NCBI RefSeq assembly: GCF_001623525.1
Contig: NZ_CP015225.1
Coordinates: 1,240,001 to 1,304,000 of the forward strand
Direction: 5' to 3'
Source of the DNA: Pseudomonas fluorescens
GTDB taxonomy: Bacteria; Pseudomonadota; Gammaproteobacteria; Pseudomonadales; Pseudomonadaceae
DNA: 64,000 nt
Each line of letters begins with the position of its first letter. Position 1 is the stretch's first letter. Below are positions 49,743-59,362 of the stretch, in pieces. The position numbers were made by a program, and so were the translations under genes. The notes below the pieces were generated by a model. It was not told where the DNA came from. It ran no database searches and saw only the letters and a program-made list of their open reading frames with translations.

Positions 49743-49753
49743 GGCAGGCTCCT

Positions 49754-50554
49754 TCAGTAAGTGCGCGACGGCGCTTGGACGGTGGCAGGTTCGCGATAGC
49801 GGGCGAGGGTGGCCTGGGCGCTCTGGCGCAGCAGGCTGATGTCGATGGCCACCGCAATGAACTGGCAGCCCCAAGCCTGATAACGACGTGCATCGGCTTC
49901 GTTGGGCGCCAGGATGCCGCAGGCCTTGCCCGTCGCGAGGGTGGCGTCGACCGCGTGCCGGATGCGCTCCTGTACCTCGGGATGTCCCGGGTTGCCTGCA
50001 TGGCCGAGACCGATGGACAGGTCGGCGGGGCCGATGAACACCGCGTCCACGCCCTCGACGGCAGCGATGGCTTCGACGTTTTCCACGCCCGTGCGCGATT
50101 CCACCTGGACGATCAGGCACAGTTCTTCATGGGCGGTGGTGAGGTAGTTCGCCACACCGTCCCAACGAGTGGCGCGGGTCAGGCCGCCGCCCACGCCACG
50201 AATGCCATGGGGCGGATAACGCATGGCGCGTACCAGGGCCTGGGCCTGTTCGGCGGTTTCGACCATGGGAATCATCAGGGTCTGGGCGCCGACATCCAGC
50301 AACTGCTTGATCAGGTTGGCGTCACCAGTCACCGCCCGCACCACCGGCGCGGTGGCATAGGGCGCCACGGCCTGGAGCTGGCCGAGTATGCTGGGTACGG
50401 TGTTGGGCGCGTGTTCGCCATCGATCAGCATCCAGTCGTAACCGGTGCCGGCGATGATCTCGGCGGCATAGCCGGTGGCGAAACCGGCCCAGATACCGTA
50501 CTGGGGCTGTGTTGAGGTGAGCGCGGCCTTGAAGGCGTTGCGGGGCATGTTCAT
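49754..50554 (-). CDS. rhmA: 2-keto-3-deoxy-L-rhamnonate aldolase RhmA
   Basis: Encodes 266 residues (E. coli RhmA has 267). The ATG at 50554 has AAGGAG 6 bases upstream and overlaps the rhmD stop by 4 bases. It is a class II HpcH/HpaI aldolase: [13 protein letters not shown] contains catalytic His48, [15 protein letters not shown] contains the metal-binding Glu, and [15 protein letters not shown] contains the metal-binding Asp. It cleaves 2-keto-3-deoxy-L-rhamnonate to pyruvate and L-lactaldehyde. It could also act on related 2-keto-3-deoxy sugar acids, but the rhmD neighbour makes rhamnonate the likely source. Confidence 0.9.
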   Translation of the reverse strand: MNMPRNAFKAALTSTQPQYGIWAGFATGYAAEIIAGTGYDWMLIDGEHAPNTVPSILGQLQAVAPYATAPVVRAVTGDANLIKQLLDVGAQTLMIPMVETAEQAQALVRAMRYPPHGIRGVGGGLTRATRWDGVANYLTTAHEELCLIVQVESRTGVENVEAIAAVEGVDAVFIGPADLSIGLGHAGNPGHPEVQERIRHAVDATLATGKACGILAPNEADARRYQAWGCQFIAVAIDISLLRQSAQATLARYREPATVQAPSRTY

Positions 50555-51750
50555 GGCGTGCTCCTTTCGCGGTGATAAGGTCGGTGCAACTGGCAATCCG
50601 GATTGAGCGTCACGCCGAAGCCAGGCTGGTCAAGCACCGACAGGCGCATGCGGCCTTCCACTGGCACCGGTTCACCCAGCAGTTGCGGGTGGAACATCGG
50701 CACCACTTCGTCGGCCTGGGGCGCCATCATCAGGAACTCGGCGAATGGGCTGTTATGCCGGGTGGCGACGAAGTGATAGCTGTAGACCGAGGAGCCGTGG
50801 GGGATTACCAGCGCGTTGTGGGCGTCGGCCAGGGCCGAGATCTTCACCAGTTCGGTGAGGCCGCCGCACCAGCCAACGTCCGGCTGGATGATGTCGCAGC
50901 AACCCATTTCCAGCAGCATGCGAAAGCCCCAACGGGTGGCCTCATGCTCACCGGTGGTCACCAGCATGCCCTTGGGTACGTTGTTGCGCAGCGCGGCGTA
51001 GCCCCAGTAGTCGTCGGGCGGCAACGCCTCTTCGATCCACTTCAAACCGTGCTCGTGGGCGCCGACCGCGAGTTTGGTGGCGTAGTTGAGGTCCAGGCTC
51101 ATCCAGCAATCGAGCATCAGCCAGAAATCGGGGCCGACTCGCTCGCGCATGGTTGCCAGGGCTTCGAGATTCTTGCGCAAGCCTTCCTCGCCTTCGGCCG
51201 GGCCGTGATGCAAAGGCATCTTGCCGCCGATGAAGCCCATTTTCTGCGCCAGGTCCGGCCGCGCGCCGGTGGCATAGAACTGCAATTCGTCACGCACCGC
51301 GCCGCCGAGCAATTGATGCACCGGCTCCTGGCGGATCTTGCCGAGCAAGTCCCAGAGCGCCAGGTCCACGCCGGAAATCGTGTTGATCACCAGGCCCTTG
51401 CGGCCGTAGTAGAGCGTCGACTGGTACATCTGGTCCCAGATCTTCTCGATGTCGGTCACCCGGGCGCCTTCAACGAATCGTGCCAGGTGCTTTTCAACGA
51501 TGTAGGCCGCGGGCTCGCCACCGGTGGTCACGGCGAACCCGACGGTGCCATCGCTGGCTTCGATTTCCACCACCAGGGTGCCGAGCACATTGATGCCGAA
51601 ACTGCGGCGGCTCTGGCGATAGTCCGGGTACTTGCTCATGGGCGTGGCGATGTGATCGTCGATCCAGTGGCCGTCGGCCTGGTCGTGATAGTCCGCGCCG
51701 CCGCCTCGAAGCACGAAGGCGCGAACGTGTTTGATTGTGGGAATACCCAT
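50551..51750 (-). CDS. rhmD: L-rhamnonate dehydratase RhmD
   Basis: Encodes 399 residues from the ATG at 51750, with AAGGAG 8 bases upstream. It belongs to the mandelate racemase/enolase superfamily. [20 protein letters not shown] (about 20-39) is the RhmD-type N-terminal loop with active-site His residues. [20 protein letters not shown] and TTGEHEATR hold the three metal ligands, and [11 protein letters not shown] holds the catalytic His. It dehydrates L-rhamnonate to 2-keto-3-deoxy-L-rhamnonate. Similarity to E. coli YfaW/RhmD runs over the full length. It is translationally coupled to rhmA and 17 bases downstream of the transporter gene. Confidence 0.92.
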   Translation of the reverse strand: MGIPTIKHVRAFVLRGGGADYHDQADGHWIDDHIATPMSKYPDYRQSRRSFGINVLGTLVVEIEASDGTVGFAVTTGGEPAAYIVEKHLARFVEGARVTDIEKIWDQMYQSTLYYGRKGLVINTISGVDLALWDLLGKIRQEPVHQLLGGAVRDELQFYATGARPDLAQKMGFIGGKMPLHHGPAEGEEGLRKNLEALATMRERVGPDFWLMLDCWMSLDLNYATKLAVGAHEHGLKWIEEALPPDDYWGYAALRNNVPKGMLVTTGEHEATRWGFRMLLEMGCCDIIQPDVGWCGGLTELVKISALADAHNALVIPHGSSVYSYHFVATRHNSPFAEFLMMAPQADEVVPMFHPQLLGEPVPVEGRMRLSVLDQPGFGVTLNPDCQLHRPYHRERSTP

Positions 51751-51767
51751 ATGTGCAGCTCCTTGAG

Positions 51768-53063
51768 TTAAACAGTGGCGGGCGTCTTCGAAGCGCGTTG
51801 GCCGGGCGAGTGGATACCCAGCACCAGCAACGCGGCGATAACGGTGGTAACGGAGAGCAGGTAGAGGCCTGCGGCGGGAGAGTGGAAGGCGCCTTCGGCC
51901 CAATTCTTCAGCACCGGGGCGATAAAGCCGCCGAGGGCGCCAAAGGAGTTGATCAACGCGATGCCCGCTGCTGCCGCGCTGCCGGCCAGGTAGCTGGATG
52001 GAAAGGTCCAGAACACCGGCTGCACGGCGATGAAGCCGGAAGCGGCGAAGCACAGGGCGATGATTCCCAGCAATGGGCTGGAAACGCTCACCGAGCAGGC
52101 GATTCCGGCGGCTGCCATCAGCAGGGTCAGCGCGGCGGTACGGCGGCGCTGGCCGGTGCGGTCGCTGTAACCGGGAATCAGGTAGGCCGCGCACAGCGCG
52201 CAGATCCATGGAATGGCCGTGACCAGCCCCACCATCAGCCCGACCTTGCTGCCCAACAGACCGCCGACCTGGGTCGGCAGGTAAAACACCACGCCATAGA
52301 CGCTGGCCTGGATCAGCAGATAAATCAGGCACAGGTACAACACCGAAGGTTGGCACAGCACGCTGAGCAGGCTGCGGCCGTGGGATTGTTTGTGCTGGTC
52401 CTCGGCATCGAGCAGCGACTGGACCTGCCGGCGTTCCTCGACCGTCAGCCATTTGGCATCGGCGGGGCGGTTGTCCAGGTACCAATAGGCCCAGATGCCC
52501 ACAGCCGAGGCCATCAGGCCTTCAACGGCGAACAACCACTGCCAGCCGTGAACACCGGCAAAACCGTCCAGCTCCAACAGCAGGCCCGACAGCGGGCTGC
52601 CAAAGATGAACGCCAGCGGCGCGCCGAAGTAGAAGAAGCCCATGGCCTTGCCCCGGGCCGCCGAGGGGAACCAATAGGTGAGGTAGAGGATGACACCGGG
52701 AAAGAACCCGGCTTCGGCCACGCCCAGCAAGAAGCGCAGCACGTAGAAACTGGTTTCGTTGTGGGCAAAGACCATGGCCGCCGACACCAGGCCCCAGGTG
52801 ACCATGATCCGGCACATCCACAACCGCGCACCGACGCGGTGCAGGATCAGGTTACTGGGCACTTCCAGCAGTGCGTAACCGGCGAAGAACACGCCCGCAC
52901 CAAACGCGAATGCGGCGTCGCCGATACCGGTGTCGGCCTGGAAGGCCTGTTTGGCGAAGCCAACGTTGGCCCGGTCGAGAAAAGCCATGATGTACATCAG
53001 TAGCAGGAAGGGCAGCAGGCGCCAGGAAATCTTGGCCAGTACAGACACAGGAAGAGTCTTCAT
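51768..53063 (-). CDS. MFS transporter of the anion:cation symporter (RhmT-like) group
   Basis: Encodes 431 residues with about 12 transmembrane helices. [29 protein letters not shown] at the N terminus is the hallmark of the ACS family used for sugar acids, shown here only as the region about residues 10-38. A central cytoplasmic loop (about 195-235) separates the halves. In E. coli the equivalent gene (rhmT) precedes rhmD. It should import L-rhamnonate across the inner membrane. It is the first gene of the minus-strand operon, 126 bases from the divergent LysR regulator gene. Confidence 0.88.
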   Translation of the reverse strand: MKTLPVSVLAKISWRLLPFLLLMYIMAFLDRANVGFAKQAFQADTGIGDAAFAFGAGVFFAGYALLEVPSNLILHRVGARLWMCRIMVTWGLVSAAMVFAHNETSFYVLRFLLGVAEAGFFPGVILYLTYWFPSAARGKAMGFFYFGAPLAFIFGSPLSGLLLELDGFAGVHGWQWLFAVEGLMASAVGIWAYWYLDNRPADAKWLTVEERRQVQSLLDAEDQHKQSHGRSLLSVLCQPSVLYLCLIYLLIQASVYGVVFYLPTQVGGLLGSKVGLMVGLVTAIPWICALCAAYLIPGYSDRTGQRRRTAALTLLMAAAGIACSVSVSSPLLGIIALCFAASGFIAVQPVFWTFPSSYLAGSAAAAGIALINSFGALGGFIAPVLKNWAEGAFHSPAAGLYLLSVTTVIAALLVLGIHSPGQRASKTPATV

Positions 53064-53189
53064 CGCGGGAGTCCTTTAGCAGGTATTTGTTCTTATGGGC
53101 TGGACTGTACGGCGGGCGATTGATGCGTTACAAATCGAATTTCGCTAACAACCGATACCTTGAAGGTATCGGTAATCAGGGGCCTATCA

Positions 53190-54134
53190 ATGACTCATCC
53201 TGTATTGTCGCGCAGTCTGTTCAACCGCCTGCGCTACAAACACTTGCACATGCTGGTGGCCTTGAGCGCCAGCCAGAACCTGCACCGGGCATCCCAGAGC
53301 CTGAACATGTCGCAACCGGCGGCGACCCGGATGCTGCACGAGATCGAGGACATGTTCGGTTGCGACCTGTTCGAGCGCCTGCCCCGGGGTATGCGCCCGA
53401 CCGCCCTGGGCCAGGAACTGATCCGCTTCGCCGAGTTAGCCCTCAGCGGCCTGGATCGCTGCGCCGAAGATCTGCTGGCGCGCCAACAGGGCGGTTATGG
53501 TTACCTGTCCATCGGCACCATCATGGGAGCGGCGCCGGACTTGGTCATGGATTCCATCGCGCGGATCAAGGCGCTCAATCCGCAGCTGCGAATCCGCATC
53601 ATGGGCGATACCAGCGACCAGGTGATCCAGTTGCTGGAGCAAGGTCGCATCGACCTGGCCATCGCCCGACGCAACGCTGCTACCGACAGCGAGCACTACG
53701 ACTTCGAACAACTGGGCAATGAACGACTGCTTGTGGTAGTCCACGCCGGCCATCCCTTGGCACGGCGCAAAAAACTGGCCCTGGCCGAACTGGTCAGCGA
53801 CTGGCCATGGATCCTGCAACCGGAAACCAGCCCGGCGCGCATCGGCCTCGATCAGGCGCTGCAACGCCTGGCGTTGCCAATGCCAGCGGACATCATCGAG
53901 TGCAGCTCGGTGTATTCCATGCAGCAGCTGATCCAGCTGACCGACGCGATCATGGTGCTCTCGGAAACGGCGTTGCGCGATTACCTGAAAATGGGCCTGG
54001 TGGTGGCGCTGCCAGTGGCACTGGACGTACAACTGGCGCCGTTTGGCATGTTGCGGCGCAAGGGTGAGCCGGTGAACCGGGAGCTGGGACTGTTCATTGA
54101 CCTGCTACGCACCCAGGCCGCGGCGCGAAGGTAG
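53190..54134 (+). CDS. LysR-family regulator, probably of the rhm operon
   Basis: Encodes 314 residues from the ATG at 53190, preceded by AGGGG. The helix-turn-helix lies at about 30-55 (NLHRASQSLNMSQPAATRML), and a LysR effector domain at about 100-305. It resembles the GbpR/galactose-binding-regulator type of LysR proteins that control sugar-acid operons. It is divergent from the rhm transporter gene across 126 bases, the usual position for a LysR activator of its neighbour. E. coli uses an IclR-type regulator (RhmR) instead. The inducer is probably L-rhamnonate or an intermediate (inference). Confidence 0.87.
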   Translation: MTHPVLSRSLFNRLRYKHLHMLVALSASQNLHRASQSLNMSQPAATRMLHEIEDMFGCDLFERLPRGMRPTALGQELIRFAELALSGLDRCAEDLLARQQGGYGYLSIGTIMGAAPDLVMDSIARIKALNPQLRIRIMGDTSDQVIQLLEQGRIDLAIARRNAATDSEHYDFEQLGNERLLVVVHAGHPLARRKKLALAELVSDWPWILQPETSPARIGLDQALQRLALPMPADIIECSSVYSMQQLIQLTDAIMVLSETALRDYLKMGLVVALPVALDVQLAPFGMLRRKGEPVNRELGLFIDLLRTQAAARR

Positions 54135-54262
54135 CACTGATTCGCTTGCTGCGCTGACACCCGCAACCCCTTGCAACGGTTGCGCGGTTTCAAAAAATAA
54201 TCGGTTTGGAGAGCATCGGCCACCTCAACGCATTCAATCGCCCCCAAGGAAGGAGGTCCAAC

Positions 54263-57200
54263 ATGTCCACACTCGAGACCCATGTCGAGTTCATCCACGC
54301 CAGGCTGCCCATCTGGTTGAAACGCGCCTCGCGAGCCCACCAGAAACGGTTCAAGGTCCTGACCCAGCAATTACAACGCGACAGCGACACCCTCAATGCG
54401 CTGATGGTCGACTTGCCGGCCCCCGACACCTTTACGCGCGACCTGCTGCTGGCTCAGCCGCCCGTGCAGGCCTGGGGACCGGTGAAGGGCAAGGGCGGCG
54501 TCGTGGAGGCGGTACGTCGGGCACGGGTCAAGCGCGATGCCTTCGGCACCTCGTTGTCGGTGATCGAAGCGGCCATGCGCAATTACCCTCCCGCCGATGC
54601 CGCCGTCGGCAGCGAGTTCGACAAGAAAGGCGAGCTGTTCATCAAGGGCCAGCCCGGGGAGTTCCATCGCTGGGGCGCTCCGTCAGCGACCCTGCCGCTG
54701 CCCATGACCCCGGCCAGTTTCGCTCTTCTGTGTCGAAGCATGGACGCGGGTGGCGCTTACCAGCGTTTGCTCGAACAGCGGCTGCCGCGAATCGGCGCTG
54801 AGGTTCCCGCCGTTGCCAAGGCCTACATGGCCTATGCACGCAGTCAGCTGGCCTACGACGCCTACGAGGCGAAGCTGGATGGGCGCCTGGATGAGACCGG
54901 TGAGCGTTTGCTGGCCTATGTCGGTGTGCAGCTCGAAGATCGGCCCGTGGAGCCTCTGGCTTGCGAGATCAAGGCACTGCAAGTGCTGTCTGTGCCGTTG
55001 TTCGGTGCTCGGGTCTACTGGGGGGTGGCAGGGAACGCCCAGGGCGTACGCCCGGTGGTCTTGCACTTGCCCCATGACGTGGTGGCGCCCGTCAAGCAAT
55101 TCCCCAGCCTGCAGGCCATGGCAGCGCAGCTGGCCGAACGATTGCGCAAGCGCAGCTATCGCCAGAGCCTGATGCGTTACCTCCCGTTGCGCCTGCAAGC
55201 CCAACTGGGCGATGCCCTGCATGATCAAGTGGAATGGGAGATAAAGGACAACCTCAATCTGTTCCAGGAAATCCATGCGCGTGTGACCGGCTGGCGAGAA
55301 GGGGAGCTGGGCGAGGGTGGCAACCCCAGGCGTATCCGGGTGCCGACGCCCCACGTGCCCTGGAGTCTTGGCGATGTGCGCAAAAATCAATGGGACGATC
55401 GCTATCACGAATGGCGTACCCATATCCTGGCCAATGCCTCGACGCTGATGGTCCCCACCAAGGACCAGGACTGGCAGGCGCTGCTGGCACGCTTCGAGTA
55501 TTGGGAAAGCCTCGCGGAGCGTTCGCTGATGCTCGCCGTCAGTTTCATCCCGTTTTGCGCGCCGATTGGCATGGCCGCAGCGGCGGTGGGTGGAGTACGC
55601 CTGGTGTATGAGTTCTTCGAAGGTATCCAGGCGTTCAACGAAGGCCACGCCCAGGAAGGCATCGACCATATCTTCAACGTCTTGTTTGGGATCGCTCAAG
55701 GCGCCTACCTGGGGTTTATCGGTGGGGCCGTTGAACCCATGCCGCTGAGTGACGGTACGACACGCCTGTGGAACGGCGATGTCACGCCGTTCCAGGCCCG
55801 GCAGCGCCCCCCCTTGGTGGCCGAACAGGACGCCTGGGGTGTTTGGCGCACGGCCGACCAGGCGTGGGTGCAGGTCGAGGGCCAGTATTTCGAGGTCCAA
55901 GGGACTGCCGACGCCTTGGGCTTGCGCCTGCCCGCCGGCCATCGAGGCGTGACGCCTCAGCTGGAATGGAGCCGTGCTCGCGGCTGGCGCTGGGCGCACC
56001 GCAACCCATTGCAGCGCAGCAACCTGGAATTGCTGCGCGACTTTGCCGAAACGCCAGGCGAACTGGACGACAAGACGATCCTTGCCTTGCAGCGACAGGC
56101 CGGCATCAGTGAGGCGCACCTGCGTTACCTGCAAGTGGAAGGACAGCCGCTGCCGGCGCTATTCGCCGACGCCCTGAGTGAAGCGCGCAACTGGCAAAAG
56201 GTGCAGCAGACCATTGGCCGTCTGCGCCGCGATGAAGCGCCAGGGCATGTGCCTGTTCAAATCACGCAAACCCTCGTGGATCTGCCGGGTTGGCCGAAGG
56301 ACTTGATGTTGCGCTACCACGACGGCGGACAGACTCACTCCGCAGGCGACACAGCCGCCACGCGCGCGCTCGACGTGCACGACGCAGACCTGGAGCAAGA
56401 CGCCTGGGCGGGTCGCATCCTGGCCGGATTGAGCGTGAATGAACAGCGCACGCTGCTGGGGCAAAGCCCCCTCGGACTGCGCCCGGTGGAGCGCAGCCGG
56501 TTGTTGGCCGGGCGCTGGTCCGACTATCTGGAACGCCATGGGACGCAAGTGAGCGCTGCCCTGGCCCGGCCCGCAGCGCTCGATCCGCAGGCCGTTCCCG
56601 TGGCGCGTGCTTTCCCGGGCCTGCCGGAGTCCTTGGCCAACGAACTGGCCAGCCAGGCTCGAGGCCAGGACCGGTTGCGCCTGCTTGAAGGCCGGGTGAC
56701 CGGGCGGCTGGGCAAGCAATGTGTGGAAGCCTTGACCGAGCTGCGCCTGACCCGTGTCTTGCGCGCCCTGGAGCGCGGCGAAAGCAGCGCCGACCGGGAC
56801 GCCATTGTCATGGGGTTGCTGGGTGACACGGCGCGATTACACGGTCGGCTGCACCTGCGTCTGTCCTCGCCCGAGCAGCAAAGCCCGCTCACGGTGGGAG
56901 AGGCAGGGCCTTTGAAAGTCATTCGCCAGGAGGACGGCCAATACCTTCCCTTTGACGAAACGGATAACGAACTGGCTGGGCCTTCGAGCCTGGAAGAGGC
57001 ATTGCTCAGGGCGATGCCGGACGAAGCGCGCAATGCCTTGGGCCTGAATATCTGGGACGCAGCCAAGCTGCGTGAGGCCCTTCTTGAGCAAGCCCTGGAT
57101 GATCGACAGAGTCTGCGTCCGTACCTGCGACTCAAGCGCTTCGACAACATGAATGAGGGGCCGCAGTGGCTGAACGGATACTTTGGTTATCCCATGAGCG

Positions 57201-59359
57201 GCCGTGGCCGACTGCCGTTGCGGCGCTGGCTTGGCACCCTGCAAGGGCGCCTTGAACGGCTGTATCCCCACCATACCGGGGCCGCCTTCGAGGGGTTGCA
57301 ACGCAGCTTGACCGAGCAGGCCGAGCGAGAAGGCACCAGTCTCGATGACCTGGTTGGCCGGTTGACGACTGAATGGGCAACCCTGGATGAAGGGCTGCGC
57401 CAATGGGAGGTTGAGGAGGGCCTTCATCACCCTAACGAGGGCCGTTACAACCGTGATGAACTGATTTCGGTGCGCAGGGAGGTGACGAGGGAAATCCGCC
57501 GGGCCTGGCGACGTGAACCCGATCCGGACCGGGAAGATAGCGAGTTGATATTGCGTCTATCGGGATGGGACATCGGCCGGCTTCCGCCCCTCAGCGCGCG
57601 TTTCGACCATATCGAAGAACTGATGTTGGCGCACATGGGCTTGAGTGAAGACCCCTCGGATTTCCTACGGCTGTTCCCCAATATCGAGACGCTGCGCCTG
57701 CACGGTAACCACCTCACCGCCGTGCCAGCGGCGGCCGGCGAGTTTCGCAACCTGCTGGAGCTGTCATTGGGCAGGAATCCGCTCAACCTGGACGCGGATG
57801 CTTTCGCCCCCTTGCTGGGCGCCGACCGCGCTCCCTGTCTAGAGGAACTGAACCTGTCCGAGGTGAGCGGCGGGACCGTACCCGGTGCAGACCGAGCCGT
57901 GGCCATCGGTCGCTTGGCAGAATTGCCCTCGCTGCGGGAGCTGGTATGGTCCGACAACTTGCATTTCACCCCCGAGGAATTGCAGGCCATCACCGCTTTA
58001 CCGGGATTACGCACCCTGGACCTGGCTCGCTGTGGCCTGCGCCTGGATGAGGAGGGCAGTGCATTCCTGCGTAGCGCCACGACCGTCAGGGATTTACGGC
58101 TGAGCGGTAACAACTGTCGCGATTTACCGGACCTCCCCGAACTGGTGTCCTTGGAGGCGCTGGAGCTGGCCAACGCCGGGCTTGAACGCGTTCCCGCGCT
58201 GGCATTGCGGTTGCTCTCGAAAACCTCATCCGAGCCAATCTTCATCGACCTCAAGGGCAATCGCATCACTGACATTCAGGGTGACTTGATCCCGGCGCTG
58301 GGCAACCTGCCAACGGGGAATACCCTTGGGCTTTGGCTCGAAGATAATCCACTGCCCAGCGCCCAGATCCGAATTCTGCGGGCCGTGGACCCCCAGGCTT
58401 TTCGCTACACCGTCGACGACTGGCTTGATCCCTTCAACGAACTCCAGCGGGCGTTGGAAGTGGCCCGCGACGATGCCGGCGGACGGCGTTTCATCGATTG
58501 GTACTCTGGCCTCATCCGTGACGCCGATGCCGATGTGCCGGGTGGGTTGGCCGCAGGTGATCGACAAAGGGCGACCAGCATCCTGCAGTACTACACCGGT
58601 TTCCCGGACATCTATGCCGACCTCTCGGCACGGGTTGCGGATTTCGACCAGCAATTGGCTCAACTGCGCACACGCTTGCAGGCACGCGTGCTGGACAGGC
58701 AACCGCCGGACGTCGCCGAACTGGAGGCGCATTTCCTGATGTTCCAGGCGGTTCAACGTGCCCGCCTCGAGCGGCAAAGGGTGCCTTTCGCGAGTTTCCT
58801 GGGTCGCCACCATGACTATTGGGGCAGAGTATTGAGGGGGCGTTATCCCGACGTCTCGCAGTTGCGGGCGGCCATGACTCGGGAAGGCTTCATCAACTGG
58901 CTCAGCGACGCCCAGGACTCCTTCAACGGCAACGATCAAATACCCCGCGTCGGCGAACTGACCTGGCGTCCCTACCTGGGGTTGATGTCCCGCGAGTGGT
59001 CCGACGGCTTGGCGATCTGGGACACCGTGGAAGACGATCTGGTGGATGCCTTCAGCGAGCCGGTGGACCCTTCCCATTGGCCCCAGGTATTGCTGGATAA
59101 CCTGGCACACCCGGATGCCGACCTGCCCAGTGCCCTGGAATCCGTCACCGGGCCAGAGGGGATCGTCTGGCACCGTGTGAGGCTCGAGGCGGTGGCGGAT
59201 GTGGATTGGGCCGCCGGCCAGCCGGTGACGCTCAGCGAAGACCAGTTGCGGCGCACCATGGCCATCTATCGTTCGGTCAAGAGTCGGGAGGTTGAAGTGA
59301 TGGTCAAGCGGATCACCACAGGCCTGGTCAGCCCTTGGTGGTCGTTGCGCACGCAATAG
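54263..59359 (+). CDS. Giant DUF6543 protein with leucine-rich repeats
   Basis: Encodes 1698 residues from the ATG at 54263, which has AGGAGG 6 bases upstream. The N-terminal part (about 1-600) is of the Pseudomonas DUF6543/dermonecrotic-toxin type (FIHARLPIWLKRASRAHQKR). Two hydrophobic stretches at about 419-500 (LMLAVSFIPFCAPIGMAAAA; FGIAQGAYLGFIGGA) could insert in a membrane. Leucine-rich repeats span about 1096-1390 (LETLRLHGNHL-type units such as IETLRLHGNHLTAVP and LRTLDLARCGLRLD). Relatives often end in a NEL-type ubiquitin ligase domain with a catalytic Cys, but the roughly 310 residues after the repeats contain no Cys. No signal peptide or adjacent secretion/immunity gene is seen. 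It may be an effector toward eukaryotic hosts; function unknown. Confidence 0.8.
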   Translation: MSTLETHVEFIHARLPIWLKRASRAHQKRFKVLTQQLQRDSDTLNALMVDLPAPDTFTRDLLLAQPPVQAWGPVKGKGGVVEAVRRARVKRDAFGTSLSVIEAAMRNYPPADAAVGSEFDKKGELFIKGQPGEFHRWGAPSATLPLPMTPASFALLCRSMDAGGAYQRLLEQRLPRIGAEVPAVAKAYMAYARSQLAYDAYEAKLDGRLDETGERLLAYVGVQLEDRPVEPLACEIKALQVLSVPLFGARVYWGVAGNAQGVRPVVLHLPHDVVAPVKQFPSLQAMAAQLAERLRKRSYRQSLMRYLPLRLQAQLGDALHDQVEWEIKDNLNLFQEIHARVTGWREGELGEGGNPRRIRVPTPHVPWSLGDVRKNQWDDRYHEWRTHILANASTLMVPTKDQDWQALLARFEYWESLAERSLMLAVSFIPFCAPIGMAAAAVGGVRLVYEFFEGIQAFNEGHAQEGIDHIFNVLFGIAQGAYLGFIGGAVEPMPLSDGTTRLWNGDVTPFQARQRPPLVAEQDAWGVWRTADQAWVQVEGQYFEVQGTADALGLRLPAGHRGVTPQLEWSRARGWRWAHRNPLQRSNLELLRDFAETPGELDDKTILALQRQAGISEAHLRYLQVEGQPLPALFADALSEARNWQKVQQTIGRLRRDEAPGHVPVQITQTLVDLPGWPKDLMLRYHDGGQTHSAGDTAATRALDVHDADLEQDAWAGRILAGLSVNEQRTLLGQSPLGLRPVERSRLLAGRWSDYLERHGTQVSAALARPAALDPQAVPVARAFPGLPESLANELASQARGQDRLRLLEGRVTGRLGKQCVEALTELRLTRVLRALERGESSADRDAIVMGLLGDTARLHGRLHLRLSSPEQQSPLTVGEAGPLKVIRQEDGQYLPFDETDNELAGPSSLEEALLRAMPDEARNALGLNIWDAAKLREALLEQALDDRQSLRPYLRLKRFDNMNEGPQWLNGYFGYPMSGRGRLPLRRWLGTLQGRLERLYPHHTGAAFEGLQRSLTEQAEREGTSLDDLVGRLTTEWATLDEGLRQWEVEEGLHHPNEGRYNRDELISVRREVTREIRRAWRREPDPDREDSELILRLSGWDIGRLPPLSARFDHIEELMLAHMGLSEDPSDFLRLFPNIETLRLHGNHLTAVPAAAGEFRNLLELSLGRNPLNLDADAFAPLLGADRAPCLEELNLSEVSGGTVPGADRAVAIGRLAELPSLRELVWSDNLHFTPEELQAITALPGLRTLDLARCGLRLDEEGSAFLRSATTVRDLRLSGNNCRDLPDLPELVSLEALELANAGLERVPALALRLLSKTSSEPIFIDLKGNRITDIQGDLIPALGNLPTGNTLGLWLEDNPLPSAQIRILRAVDPQAFRYTVDDWLDPFNELQRALEVARDDAGGRRFIDWYSGLIRDADADVPGGLAAGDRQRATSILQYYTGFPDIYADLSARVADFDQQLAQLRTRLQARVLDRQPPDVAELEAHFLMFQAVQRARLERQRVPFASFLGRHHDYWGRVLRGRYPDVSQLRAAMTREGFINWLSDAQDSFNGNDQIPRVGELTWRPYLGLMSREWSDGLAIWDTVEDDLVDAFSEPVDPSHWPQVLLDNLAHPDADLPSALESVTGPEGIVWHRVRLEAVADVDWAAGQPVTLSEDQLRRTMAIYRSVKSREVEVMVKRITTGLVSPWWSLRTQ

Positions 59360-59362
59360 AGG

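Noticed and set aside
51735..53003. 422-codon frame opposite the rhm transporter gene
   Set aside because: Low-complexity Gln/Gly/Arg-rich translation typical of the reverse complement of membrane-protein genes; the transporter on the minus strand is convincing.
53160..53189. Ten-codon earlier start for the LysR gene
   Set aside because: The ATG at 53190 has AGGGG at good spacing and begins the usual LysR N terminus.
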